Shown here piece after piece: positions 1-7,190 of a stretch of 14,204 bases of DNA (positions are counted from its first letter, which is position 1; every line of letters begins with the position of its first letter). The stretch is from an uncultured Oscillospiraceae bacterium (lineage in GTDB: Bacteria > Bacillota > Clostridia > Oscillospirales > Oscillospiraceae), in contig CAJUSE010000018.1 in NCBI GenBank assembly GCA_910588975.1, positions 1 to 14,204 of the forward strand. The letters are read 5' to 3'. The translations under genes were made by a program, and so were the position numbers. The notes beneath the pieces were generated by a model. That model was not told where the DNA came from and ran no database searches. It saw nothing but the letters and a program-made list of their open reading frames with translations.

Positions 1-2
1 CC

Positions 3-374
3 GGCGACAACATCGGCACCCTGCTGCGTGGTATCGCCAAGACCGACATCGAGCGTGGCCAGGTCATCTCCAAGCCCGGCTCCATCAACCCCCACACCAA
101 GTTCCGTGGCCAGGTCTACGTTCTGACCAAGGACGAGGGCGGTCGTCACACCCCCTTCTTCAACAACTATCGTCCTCAGTTCTACTTCCGTACCACCGAC
201 GTGACCGGCGTCATCTCCCTGCCCGAGGGCGTTGAGATGTGCATGCCCGGCGATAACGTGGAGATGGACGTGGAGCTGATCACCCCCATCGCCATCGAGG
301 AGGGCCTGCGCTTCGCTATCCGTGAGGGCGGCCACACCGTCGGTTCCGGCGTTGTTATCGGCATCAACGGCTAA
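3..374 (+). CDS. tuf: Elongation factor Tu, C-terminal part (partial, 5' end outside window)
   Basis: The first complete codon is at position 3, and the frame runs 123 residues to a TAA. It reads as domains II-III of EF-Tu, the GTPase that delivers aminoacyl-tRNA to the ribosome. Recognisable segments are GDNIGTLLRGI, ERGQVISKPGSINPHTKF, GGRHTPFFNNYRPQFYFRT, and the tail EGLRFAIREGGHTVGSGVV. The GTPase domain lies upstream of the window. The gene is followed within 20 bases by a strong terminator, so it ends its transcript. Codon use is very GC-rich and biased, as expected for a highly expressed gene. Identity is essentially certain; whether it is the only tuf copy cannot be told. Confidence 0.97.
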   Translation, partial: GDNIGTLLRGIAKTDIERGQVISKPGSINPHTKFRGQVYVLTKDEGGRHTPFFNNYRPQFYFRTTDVTGVISLPEGVEMCMPGDNVEMDVELITPIAIEEGLRFAIREGGHTVGSGVVIGING

Positions 375-391
375 TTTCCAATTTGCCAACC

Positions 392-424
392 AAAAGGACC
401 TGCCCATTGGGCAGGTCCTTTTTT
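392..424 (+). terminator. Rho-independent terminator of tuf
   Basis: A perfect 14-bp stem (392-405 with 409-422) encloses a 3-base loop, ATT. The 3' arm runs into a T-tract ending at 424. It sits 18 bases after the tuf stop codon. Confidence 0.95.
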
Positions 425-431
425 GCTCTTG

Positions 432-460
432 TTGCGAAATCCGGCGATCTGTGGTAGAAT
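432..460 (+). promoter_or_regulatory. Sigma-A type promoter of the mscS-like gene
   Basis: A -35-like TTGCGA (432-437) and a -10-like TAGAAT (455-460) are separated by 17 bases, directly after the tuf terminator. The leader to the start codon at 545 would be about 77 bases. Each hexamer departs from consensus by one or two bases. Confidence 0.6.
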
Positions 461-544
461 AGCCCCGATACAGCCCTGTGCCCCTGCCCTTCCATGTAGA
501 AGGGAGGAGGGTGCAGCAAATCTCATTCCAAAGGAGGAGCGGTC

Positions 545-1387
545 ATGGCCCTTTCCACCGCCGTTGATTCCCCCACTACCCAGGAAACCCTGGAAGTGCT
601 GGGGGACGCCTTTCACAACTTTTCCTGGGAGCAGCTGGGCGCTCTGGCTGGCCTCACCGTGGCCTGCCTGGTGGTCATTCGAGTCACTGTCAATCTGATG
701 GACCGTGCCATGGAGCGGGCCAAAATGGACCGAGGGGTGCGCACCTTCCTCCGCTCCGGGCTGCGGGTCACCCTGTGGATGGTCACCGTCTGCGTTCTGC
801 TGGGCTATCTGGGGGTGCCCATGACCAGCCTGGTGGCCCTTCTCAGCGTCCTTGGCCTGGCCGTCTCCCTGGCCATTCAGGGCACTCTGTCCAATCTGGC
901 CGGGGGCATCATGCTCCTCACCGCCCATCCCTTCTCCGCCGGCGATTTTGTGGAGGCCGGCGGGGTCAGCGGCACAGTGAGTGAGGTGGGCCTTGTTTAT
1001 ACCAAGCTGAATACGGCGGATAACAAGGTAGTCTATGTGCCCAACGGCGATATTTCAGGCAAGACCATCGTCAACTATTCCGCCGAGGATAAGCGCCGGG
1101 TGGAGCTGACCTTCTCCACCTCCTATGACGCCAAGCCCGAGACGGTGAAGGACTGTATCCTCCAGTGCATCGGCCAGCACCCCCTCACCTTTGCCACCCC
1201 TGAGCCCATGGCCCGGGTGTCCGCCTACGGGGACAATGCCATCGAGTATATCGTCCGCTGCTGGTGTGCCACGGAGGACTACTGGCAGGTGTACTTCGAC
1301 CTCCAGGAGCAGGTGAAGGCCGCCTTCGATGCCGCCGGGGTGGAGATGACCTACCCCCATGTCAACGTCCATATCGTGGAGCAGTAA
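545..1387 (+). CDS. Small-conductance mechanosensitive channel, MscS family
   Basis: This 280-residue protein is close to the usual length of the compact MscS family (E. coli MscS is 286). Three hydrophobic segments are visible at about residues 31-50, 71-91 and 94-125. The third is the glycine/alanine-rich pore helix with LAVSLAIQGTLSNLAGGIML, followed by the family's HPFSAGDFVEAGG turn. The soluble beta/alpha-beta domain follows, with NKVVYVPNGDISGKTIVNYS around residue 165. Such channels open on membrane tension and release solutes during hypo-osmotic shock. The start is set by AAGGAGG (531-537), 7 bases upstream. It is monocistronic: a promoter precedes it and the next gene is convergent. 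Family assignment is firm; gating properties are not inferable. Confidence 0.93.
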   Translation: MALSTAVDSPTTQETLEVLGDAFHNFSWEQLGALAGLTVACLVVIRVTVNLMDRAMERAKMDRGVRTFLRSGLRVTLWMVTVCVLLGYLGVPMTSLVALLSVLGLAVSLAIQGTLSNLAGGIMLLTAHPFSAGDFVEAGGVSGTVSEVGLVYTKLNTADNKVVYVPNGDISGKTIVNYSAEDKRRVELTFSTSYDAKPETVKDCILQCIGQHPLTFATPEPMARVSAYGDNAIEYIVRCWCATEDYWQVYFDLQEQVKAAFDAAGVEMTYPHVNVHIVEQ

Positions 1388-1548
1388 GGCTATTTGAGGG
1401 GGCAGCAAAGTGGAACAGCCCGGTGTGGAACTGAATGACGGGGGAGGCCCTGTACTACATTGCCGTAGTCCTGCATTTTCCCCTGAATAGGAGGGACAGA
1501 TCTGTACAGCTCCTCTATTTCCTCTACCGTGCCATGAAAGATTATCGC

Positions 1549-1582
1549 TAAAAAGCGGGCAGCCCTGATGGGCCGCCCGCTT
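1549..1582 (-). terminator. Terminator of the DUF4830-type gene
   Basis: An 8-bp outer stem (1553-1560 with 1575-1582) and a 4-bp inner stem are separated by one mismatch, with a 4-base loop. Read on the minus strand the 3' arm ends in TTTTTAG, three bases past the minus-strand stop. The plus-strand side has only a poor T-tract, so termination of the convergent channel gene here is less sure. Confidence 0.8.
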
Positions 1583-1585
1583 CTC

Positions 1586-2044
1586 TTATCCCGGCATCGC
1601 CAGTCCGTGTAAAAACCCTTCGCCCAGTATCTCCCCGGCAATGACCCGGTTCTTGTAGATGAGCAGGTGGGCCTGGGCCTTCGCCCCGCCGGGGTAGTTG
1701 AGCAGGTCATAGGTGTACCGCTTCACCCGCTTGCCGGTGAACTTGCTCAGGTCGAAGCCCTGCCCGGTCTGAAGGGTGAGGTAGTCGCTGTACTCCTCCC
1801 CGAAGCTGTCGGGCATTTGCAGCTCCTCCACGCTGACCGGGTCTCCGCTCACCACCCAGCCCCACTGCTGGAGGTAGTCCGCCCTGTCCTCCTGGGTCTT
1901 GATCCCCTTGGCACTGGGGTAGGCCGCCGCCTGTGCCCCGGCCCCCCGCAGCACCACGCCCGCCACCGCCAGGCAGACCACCAACGCCCCGCCCAGCAGC
2001 ACCTTGATCTTTTTCCGATCCACTTTTGCCGTCCAAATGAGCAT
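1586..2044 (-). CDS. Membrane-anchored DUF4830-type protein of unknown function
   Basis: The protein has 152 residues from the chosen start (MLIWTAKV). It has a short basic N-terminus (DRKKIK), one hydrophobic segment at about residues 14-33, then an Ala-rich stretch and a soluble domain outside the membrane. The domain carries EDRADYLQQWGW, QGFDLSKFTGKRVKRYTYDL and NYPGG, followed by HLLIYKNRVIAGEI, which I recognise as the DUF4830 pattern of Clostridia. No biochemical function is established for this domain to my knowledge. Start choice: AAAGGGG on the minus strand (about 2053-2059) lies 8 bases from the ATG at 2044. In-frame ATGs at 2050 and 2065 are possible but worse spaced. It is convergent with the channel gene and divergent from the pseudouridine synthase, so it forms its own unit with a terminator directly after the stop. 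Confidence 0.8.
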   Translation of the reverse strand: MLIWTAKVDRKKIKVLLGGALVVCLAVAGVVLRGAGAQAAAYPSAKGIKTQEDRADYLQQWGWVVSGDPVSVEELQMPDSFGEEYSDYLTLQTGQGFDLSKFTGKRVKRYTYDLLNYPGGAKAQAHLLIYKNRVIAGEILGEGFLHGLAMPG

Positions 2045-2139
2045 CTCCATCGCCCCTTTTTTCATCTTTGCCCTATACCCTATGGAAAAAGGGCTTGGCC
2101 TATGATAAAATGAGAAAAAAACGGAAAGGAGGCCCTGCC

Positions 2140-2835
2140 GTGGAACGTCTGGATAAGCTGCTGGCCAATACCGGCCACTGGTCCCGGAAGGAGGCCCACA
2201 CACTCATCAAGGCCGGCCGTGTGCGGGTGGAGGGTGTCCTCGCCCAGGCCAAGGACCAAAAGGTCCCCGCCGGGGCGACGGTCACCGTAGACGGAGAGCC
2301 CCTGGGCCCCACAGGCCCTGTCTACCTCATGCTTCATAAGCCCCAGGGGCTTGTCTCCTCCACCGAGGACCCCCGGGAGCAGACCGTCCTCTCCCTTCTG
2401 CCCCAGCACCTCCAGCGGCTGGGCCTGTTCCCCGTGGGCCGCCTGGACAAGGACACCACCGGCCTGCTGCTGCTCACCAACGACGGCCCACTCTCCCACG
2501 CCCTGCTCTCCCCCCGCCGCCACGTGGACAAGGTCTATGAGGTGGAGGTGGCCGGCGAGCTGGACCAGGCAGACGTGGCCGCCTTCGCCGCCGGCATGAC
2601 CCTCTCCGACGGCTACACCTGCCTGCCCGCCGGGCTGGAGCCCACTGGCCCCTCCAGCGGCCTTGTGACCCTCCACGAGGGGAAATACCACCAGGTGAAG
2701 CGGATGTGCGCCGCCCGGGGCAAGCCGGTGACAAGGCTGAAGCGGATCTCCTTTGGCCCCCTGGCGCTGGACAGCGCACTTTCCCCCGGGGAATGGCGTC
2801 CCCTGACCGAGCCGGAGACCGCTCTGCTGCGCTAG
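2140..2835 (+). CDS. RsuA/RluB-family rRNA pseudouridine synthase
   Basis: From a GTG start the protein has 231 residues, typical for RsuA-like enzymes. An N-terminal S4 RNA-binding domain (about residues 1-50, ERLDKLLANTGHWSRKEA and AGRVRVEG) precedes the catalytic domain. That domain carries the GRLDKDTTGLLLLTNDG motif, whose aspartate is the family's catalytic nucleophile, and the later KYHQVKRMCAARGKPV motif. These enzymes convert a specific uridine of small- or large-subunit rRNA to pseudouridine. By length and motif spelling, RsuA (16S rRNA) is more likely than RluB. The GTG is preceded by AAAGGAGG (2125-2132) with 7 bases of spacing, far better than any in-frame ATG upstream, so the shorter form is preferred. 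Confidence 0.92.
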   Translation: MERLDKLLANTGHWSRKEAHTLIKAGRVRVEGVLAQAKDQKVPAGATVTVDGEPLGPTGPVYLMLHKPQGLVSSTEDPREQTVLSLLPQHLQRLGLFPVGRLDKDTTGLLLLTNDGPLSHALLSPRRHVDKVYEVEVAGELDQADVAAFAAGMTLSDGYTCLPAGLEPTGPSSGLVTLHEGKYHQVKRMCAARGKPVTRLKRISFGPLALDSALSPGEWRPLTEPETALLR

Positions 2836-2845
2836 GCGGGGGAGT

Positions 2846-2891
2846 AAAAGGGCAAGAAACAGGACCTTCCGGCACTTTCTTTCCCCTTTTT
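2846..2891 (+). terminator. Probable terminator after the pseudouridine synthase
   Basis: GGG and AAGAAA (2850-2859) pair with TTTCTT and CCC (2876-2885) around one mismatch, with a 16-base internal loop. CTTTTT follows. The stem is imperfect and AT-rich, so strength is uncertain, but a strong promoter lies just downstream. Confidence 0.45.
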
Positions 2892-2924
2892 CGGCGTTTT
2901 CCACAAATTTTTCACAAAAAAATA

Positions 2925-2953
2925 TTGAAAACAGCGAAAAAGCCTGCTATAAT
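2925..2953 (+). promoter_or_regulatory. Sigma-A promoter of the CdaR/PucR-type regulator gene
   Basis: TTGAAA (2925-2930) and a perfect TATAAT (2948-2953) are 17 bases apart, with an extended -10 TGC directly before TATAAT. A-rich DNA lies upstream (2901-2924), consistent with an UP element. Confidence 0.85.
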
Positions 2954-3004
2954 AAGACCATCTGACCCCGCCACGACGGGAATTTTGTCAAGGAGGCGTG
3001 CCTG

Positions 3005-4096
3005 ATGTCCAATCGAATCTTTCAGGGTGTAGTCCTGCAAATGAAAGAGGGAACAGACCGGACAGTCGGTGTCATTGATGCCGAGGGAACCGTGGTCTCC
3101 TGCGGTGACGTAGAGCTGGTGGGGGAGACCTGGGCCGGAGCGGTGGAGATGGTCAACACCGCCGACGGTGCCATGGTCACCTATGAGGGCAAGACCCTCA
3201 AGGCCCTGAACAGCTGGGGCACCCAGTTCGACTATGCCTGCTTCGTGCAGGGGGAGGACGAGCTGGCCCAGGCCCTGTGCGGAGTGGCCTCTGTGGCCCT
3301 CAACGGCGCCAAGCAGAGCTACGAGGAAAAGCATGACAAGGGCACCTTTGTGAAGAACATCATCTCGGACAATATCCTGCTGGGTGACATCTATGTCCGG
3401 GCCAAGGAGCTTCACTTCACTGTGGATGCCCCTCGGGGCGTGCTGCTCGTCCGGCAGCTGGAGGACTCCAATACGGCCATGATGGACGTTATCCAAACCC
3501 TTCTGCCCGACCGGCAGAATGACTTTGTCCTCTCGGTGAACGAAACCGATGTGGCCGTCATCAAGCAGCTGCCCGAGAATATGGAGGGCAGGGACCTGGA
3601 CAAGCTGGCCCGCCAGATCCAGGAGAGCGTGGAGAGCGAGCTGGAGCAGAAGATCGTGGTGGGCATCGGCACGGTGGTGGGCAACATCCGGGACCTGGCC
3701 CGCTCCTATAAGGAGGCCCAGATGGCCATTGAGGTCAGCAAGGTCTTTGACATCGAGCGCAGCATCAATAACTATGCCAACCTGGGCATTGGCCGGCTCA
3801 TCTACCAGCTGCCTACCACCCTGTGTGATATGTTCCTTCAGGAGGTCTTTAAGAAGAACCCCATTGATGCGCTGGATCAGGAGACCCTGTTCACCATCAA
3901 CAAGTTCTTTGAAAACAACCTGAACGTGTCCGAGACCGCCCGTAAGCTCTTTGTTCACCGGAACACGCTTGTCTACCGGCTGGAGAAGATCAAGAAGCTC
4001 ACGGGGCTGGACCTGCGGGAGTTTGACGATGCCATCACCTTCAAGGTGGCCCTCATGGTCAAGAAGTATCTGGTCTCCCGGGGCATCGACAATTAA
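3005..4096 (+). CDS. CdaR/PucR-type transcriptional regulator
   Basis: This 363-residue protein shows the layout of sugar-diacid-type regulators. The N-terminal part (about 1-140, with RTVGVIDAEGTVVSCGD) resembles the diacid-recognition domain. A middle degenerate GGDEF-like segment (about 145-275) includes VVGIGTVVGNIRDLARSYKE and AQMAIEVSKVF. A C-terminal PucR-type helix-turn-helix follows (about 301-356, NVSETARKLFVHRNTLVYRL). AAGGAGG (2990-2996) lies 8 bases from the ATG. It has its own extended -10 promoter and is followed by ftsE after 114 bases, with a separate -10 and a hairpin between. The effector is unknown; the family name should not be taken as proof of glycerate/diacid sensing. 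Its place directly before ftsEX suggests, but does not show, a link to envelope or growth-phase control. Confidence 0.85.
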   Translation: MSNRIFQGVVLQMKEGTDRTVGVIDAEGTVVSCGDVELVGETWAGAVEMVNTADGAMVTYEGKTLKALNSWGTQFDYACFVQGEDELAQALCGVASVALNGAKQSYEEKHDKGTFVKNIISDNILLGDIYVRAKELHFTVDAPRGVLLVRQLEDSNTAMMDVIQTLLPDRQNDFVLSVNETDVAVIKQLPENMEGRDLDKLARQIQESVESELEQKIVVGIGTVVGNIRDLARSYKEAQMAIEVSKVFDIERSINNYANLGIGRLIYQLPTTLCDMFLQEVFKKNPIDALDQETLFTINKFFENNLNVSETARKLFVHRNTLVYRLEKIKKLTGLDLREFDDAITFKVALMVKKYLVSRGIDN

Positions 4097-4132
4097 CCCC
4101 CCTCCGGGAACAAAATCCGGGGGAAATACGTC

Positions 4133-4138
4133 TATAAT
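4133..4138 (+). promoter_or_regulatory. Candidate -10 element upstream of ftsE
   Basis: There is a perfect TATAAT in the sequence GTCTATAATAAAC. No good -35 lies 16-18 bases upstream (the bases there are A-rich, AACAAA). A transcript from it would begin near 4145, right at the foot of the hairpin at 4145-4180. Confidence 0.4.
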
Positions 4139-4144
4139 AAACAA

Positions 4145-4185
4145 AGCTGATTGACGATCTCTCCCCGGTCGTCAATCGCTTTTGT
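4145..4185 (+). promoter_or_regulatory. Leader hairpin between the regulator gene and ftsE
   Basis: A perfect 9-bp stem, GATTGACGA (4149-4157) with TCGTCAATC (4169-4177), is extended by AGC/GCT (4145-4147 with 4178-4180) past one bulged T. The loop has 11 bases and TTTT follows. It could terminate the upstream regulator transcript, or cap the 5' end of an ftsE transcript started at the TATAAT at 4133. Confidence 0.65.
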
Positions 4186-4210
4186 CAGTTACCAATGAAG
4201 GAGCGTCGCC

Positions 4211-4903
4211 ATGATCCGTTTTCTGGACATCCAAAAGACCTATGACAACGGGACCAAGGCCCTCAAGCGGGTGAGCATGCGCATTGACGACGGTGAGTTT
4301 GTCTTTCTGGTAGGCCCCTCGGGCTCGGGCAAAAGCACCATCATCAAGCTCATCACCGGCGAGGAGCAGGCCAGCGCCGGGCGCATCATGGTCAACGGCT
4401 ATAACATGGGCGATATCCGCCCCCGCCAGGTGCCCTATATGCGCCGTACCCTGGGGGTCATCTTTCAGGACTTCCGGCTCATCGATAAAAAGACGGTGAA
4501 GGAGAACCTGACCTTTGCCATGCGGGCGGTGGGGGCCTCCCCCCGGGAGATCAAGAAGCGCATCCCCTACGTGCTGGACCTGGTGGGCCTTGATGGCAAG
4601 GGGGAGCGGTATCCCGGCCAGCTTTCGGGCGGCGAGCAGCAGCGTGTGGCCATCGCCCGGGCGTTGGTGAACAACCCCCAGATGATCATTGCCGACGAGC
4701 CCACGGGCAACCTGGACCCGGACCGATCCCTGGAGATCATGAGCCTTCTGGAGAAAATCAACGAGCTGGGTACCACCATGCTGGTGGTCACCCATGAGAA
4801 GGAGCTGGTCAACGTCTTTACCAAGCGGGTCATCGCCATCGAGGACGGACGTATCATCAGCGACGAGACAGGCGGGTATTATAAAAATGAAGAGATCATA
4901 TAA
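4211..4903 (+). CDS. ftsE: Cell-division ABC transporter ATPase FtsE
   Basis: This 230-residue ABC ATPase is of typical FtsE length. Visible motifs are Walker A GPSGSGKST (35-43), Q-loop glutamine 86 (VIFQDFRL, an FtsE-typical spelling), signature LSGGEQ (138-143), Walker B with D162-E163 followed by PTGNLDP, and H-loop H195. All catalytic residues are present. It should sit on the cytoplasmic face bound to FtsX and use ATP to switch on peptidoglycan hydrolases at the division site, rather than to move a substrate. AAGGAG (4198-4203) is 7 bases before the ATG. The 3' end overlaps ftsX by 17 bases, which suggests translational coupling. Confidence 0.97.
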   Translation: MIRFLDIQKTYDNGTKALKRVSMRIDDGEFVFLVGPSGSGKSTIIKLITGEEQASAGRIMVNGYNMGDIRPRQVPYMRRTLGVIFQDFRLIDKKTVKENLTFAMRAVGASPREIKKRIPYVLDLVGLDGKGERYPGQLSGGEQQRVAIARALVNNPQMIIADEPTGNLDPDRSLEIMSLLEKINELGTTMLVVTHEKELVNVFTKRVIAIEDGRIISDETGGYYKNEEII

Positions 4904-5786
4904 TTTTACTTACCATATCACCGAGGGCTTCCGCTCCATCTTTACCCACGGCCTGATGTCCTTTGCGGCCATCTTCATGATTGTCTCCTGCCTGCTCATC
5001 ATGGGGTCATTCTCTCTGGTGGCCGTCAATCTGGAGAGCAAGCTGGGAGATCTGGAGCGGGAAAATCAGTTTCTGGCCTTTGTGGACGAAAGCTATACCC
5101 GGGAGCAGGCCCGTGCTCTGGAGGAGAAGCTGCTGGGCATTGACAATGTGTCCACTGTCACCTTCATCGCCAAGGAGACGGCCAAGGCCGACTTTGCCGC
5201 CAAGCACGCCGAGGACAACCACGCCGGTCTCTATGCCGACCTGCCCGACGAGACCTTTCGGGACCGCTACTCGGTCCATATGACCGACATCAGCCTTCTG
5301 CAGCAGACGGTGACGGCGGTGGCGGGGGTGGAGGGCATCGCTGGCTATCAGGCCGCCCCCGAGATCTCAGAGGGCCTGGTACTGGTGCGCAATGTGGCCA
5401 CCGCCGTGGCCATCATCCTCAGCGTGCTGCTGCTCATCATCTCCCTGTCCATCATCTATAATACTATCCGCCTGGGCACCTTTACCCGCCGGGAGGAGGT
5501 GGCCATCATGAAGATGGTGGGCGCCACCAACGGCTTTGTTCGGGCTCCCTTCATTGTGGAGGGCCTGATTTTGGGCCTTGTGGGGGCCCTGGTGGCCTTC
5601 TTTGCCCAGTGGGGCATCTATGAGGTGATCACCAAAACGGTTAGCACCGGCCGGGCCGTGGAGCTCATCTCCCTCATCCCCTTCCAGCAGATCGCCTGGA
5701 CCCTGCTGGGGGTGTTCGCCGGCGCCGGATTGCTGGTAGGCACCATCGGTTCGGTCATGGCCCTGCACAAGTTTCTGCAGGTCTGA
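4887..5786 (+). CDS. ftsX: Cell-division ABC transporter permease FtsX
   Basis: The chosen start (MKRSYNFTYHITEG) gives 299 residues, the usual FtsX size. It lies inside the end of ftsE, with only a weak AGGCGGG upstream, as expected for coupled translation. Topology reads as FtsX: a short cytoplasmic N-terminus, TM1 at about 22-46, an extracellular domain at about 47-165, then TM2 (170-194), TM3 (221-243) and TM4 (268-290). The cytoplasmic loop holds TFTRREEVAIMKMVGAT, the coupling segment that contacts FtsE. The outer domain is the part known in other species to bind the hydrolase or its activator. Here the adjacent M23 enzyme is the obvious partner. Confidence 0.96.
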   Translation: MKRSYNFTYHITEGFRSIFTHGLMSFAAIFMIVSCLLIMGSFSLVAVNLESKLGDLERENQFLAFVDESYTREQARALEEKLLGIDNVSTVTFIAKETAKADFAAKHAEDNHAGLYADLPDETFRDRYSVHMTDISLLQQTVTAVAGVEGIAGYQAAPEISEGLVLVRNVATAVAIILSVLLLIISLSIIYNTIRLGTFTRREEVAIMKMVGATNGFVRAPFIVEGLILGLVGALVAFFAQWGIYEVITKTVSTGRAVELISLIPFQQIAWTLLGVFAGAGLLVGTIGSVMALHKFLQV

Positions 5787-5845
5787 GATAACATCCATCC
5801 CGCCCCAAAGAGGGGGCGGTGCATCCCTGTTCTCAGGAGGTCTTT

Positions 5846-7132
5846 ATGGCAAAACAGCAAAAGCCCCGGAAAAGCCGTAAACTTGATAAACGCAGGCTCT
5901 TTACCGCCATTATGGCCCTGGTCATGGTGGTGGCCCTTGTGTTGCCCCTGCTGGGCAGCCTGTTGACCCTGGGCATGGCCAGCGAGAGCGATTTAAAAAG
6001 TCAGATCACCTCCCTGAAGGGGGACGCCTCCGAGGCTACTGCCCGGCGCAAGGAGCTGGAGGCCCAGCTCAAGGCCATCGAAAAGGATGCGGCCAAGGCC
6101 ATGGAGCGGAAAAACATTCTGGATCAGCAGCTTGCCGTTCTGGAGGGGCAGATCTCCAATACCCAGCGGCAGATCGACGCCTATAATGTCCTCATCGGCG
6201 AGACCGAGACCCAGCTTCAGGAGGCCCAGACCCGGGAGAGCGACGCCTATGACCGCTTTCTGACCAGGGCCCGGGCCATGGAGGAGGCGGGGGAGATCTC
6301 CTACCTGTCCATCCTGTTCCAGGCCGACAGCTACCTGGACCTGCTGGACCGGCTGGCCATGGTGGACGAGATCGTTACCTACGACAACACGGTGGTGGAG
6401 ACCCTGGCCGCCGCCCGGGTGGAGGTGGAGAACACCCTGGCCGAGCTCAACGAGGCCAAAGACGGGCTGAGCGAGCAGCGGACAGCCCTGGATATCCAGC
6501 GCAACGAGCAGGCTGAGAAGGTGGCCCAGGCCGAGGCCGTGCTCAGTGAGCTCAAGAGCCAGGTGGCCCATGCCGAGGCCCTTGTGGCCGCTGAAGAGGC
6601 CGAGGAGAAGCGGATCAACGCCGCCATTGCCAAGAAGCAGAAGGAGCTGGACGAGCTCATCGCCTCCAAGCAGATCCAGTTTGACCCGGGCACCGGCTGG
6701 TACTACCCCCTGCCCAAGGGCAACGTCAGCGTTACCTCCATCTTTGGCTGGCGGACCCATCCCATCACCAAGAAGCCCAACAACCACTCGGGCACCGACA
6801 TTGCCGCCCCCGGCGGTACCTCGGTCTACGCCGCCCGGGGCGGTGTGGTCCAGACCTCGGCCTATGCCTCCAGCTCCTACGGCGAGTATGTGGTCATCAA
6901 CCACGGCGACGGCTATGTCACCCTCTACGCCCATATGCAGCGGGGTTCCCGCACGGTGAAGGAGGGGGATATCGTCAAGCAGGGCCAGGTGCTGGGCAAG
7001 GTGGGCATGACGGGCTCGGCCACCGGAAACCATCTCCATCTGGAGCTGCGGATCAACGGTGTGCGCCAGGATGCCCGCACCCTCTATCCCAACGTTCCCT
7101 TCAAGTACCCTTACGGGAGCAGCAACTCTTAA
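5846..7132 (+). CDS. Coiled-coil M23 (LytM) family peptidoglycan endopeptidase, EnvC/PcsB-like layout
   Basis: The protein has 428 residues from the ATG 5 bases after AGGAGG (5835-5840). A basic N-terminus is followed by a hydrophobic segment (about 22-44) that acts as signal or anchor. Residues about 50-270 are rich in Glu, Ala, Lys and Gln with heptad-like spacing, a long coiled coil. The C-terminal LytM domain (about 290-420) keeps the zinc and catalytic residues: H314 and D318 in NNHSGTD, H363 in YAHM, and H396/H398 in HLHLEL. It is therefore probably an active endopeptidase cleaving peptidoglycan cross-bridges, unlike E. coli EnvC, which lost them. It lies 59 bases behind ftsX, with a GC-rich hairpin (5800-5819) between them that has no T-tract. 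It is inferred to be activated by FtsEX. Confidence 0.93.
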   Translation: MAKQQKPRKSRKLDKRRLFTAIMALVMVVALVLPLLGSLLTLGMASESDLKSQITSLKGDASEATARRKELEAQLKAIEKDAAKAMERKNILDQQLAVLEGQISNTQRQIDAYNVLIGETETQLQEAQTRESDAYDRFLTRARAMEEAGEISYLSILFQADSYLDLLDRLAMVDEIVTYDNTVVETLAAARVEVENTLAELNEAKDGLSEQRTALDIQRNEQAEKVAQAEAVLSELKSQVAHAEALVAAEEAEEKRINAAIAKKQKELDELIASKQIQFDPGTGWYYPLPKGNVSVTSIFGWRTHPITKKPNNHSGTDIAAPGGTSVYAARGGVVQTSAYASSSYGEYVVINHGDGYVTLYAHMQRGSRTVKEGDIVKQGQVLGKVGMTGSATGNHLHLELRINGVRQDARTLYPNVPFKYPYGSSNS

Positions 7133-7137
7133 ATCCC

Positions 7138-7163
7138 GGGCGGGCGGAGTGATCCGCCCGCCC
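7138..7163 (+). terminator. Strong intercistronic hairpin, possible partial terminator
   Basis: A perfect 11-bp GC-rich stem (7138-7148 with 7153-7163) with loop GTGA is followed by TTTGCCTTTT. It lies 5 bases after the M23 stop codon and ends 12 bases before the ribosome binding site of the S41 protease gene. The broken T-tract suggests attenuation or mRNA processing rather than full termination. Confidence 0.6.
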
Positions 7164-7190
7164 TTTGCCTTTTCCAAGGAGGTCCTTTTC

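Noticed and set aside
2897..2916. TTTTCCACA and TTTTTCACA, DnaA-box-like motifs in an AT-rich stretch
   Set aside because: Only two near-matches, no DnaA or replication genes nearby, and the stretch is better explained as an upstream element of the strong promoter at 2925-2953.
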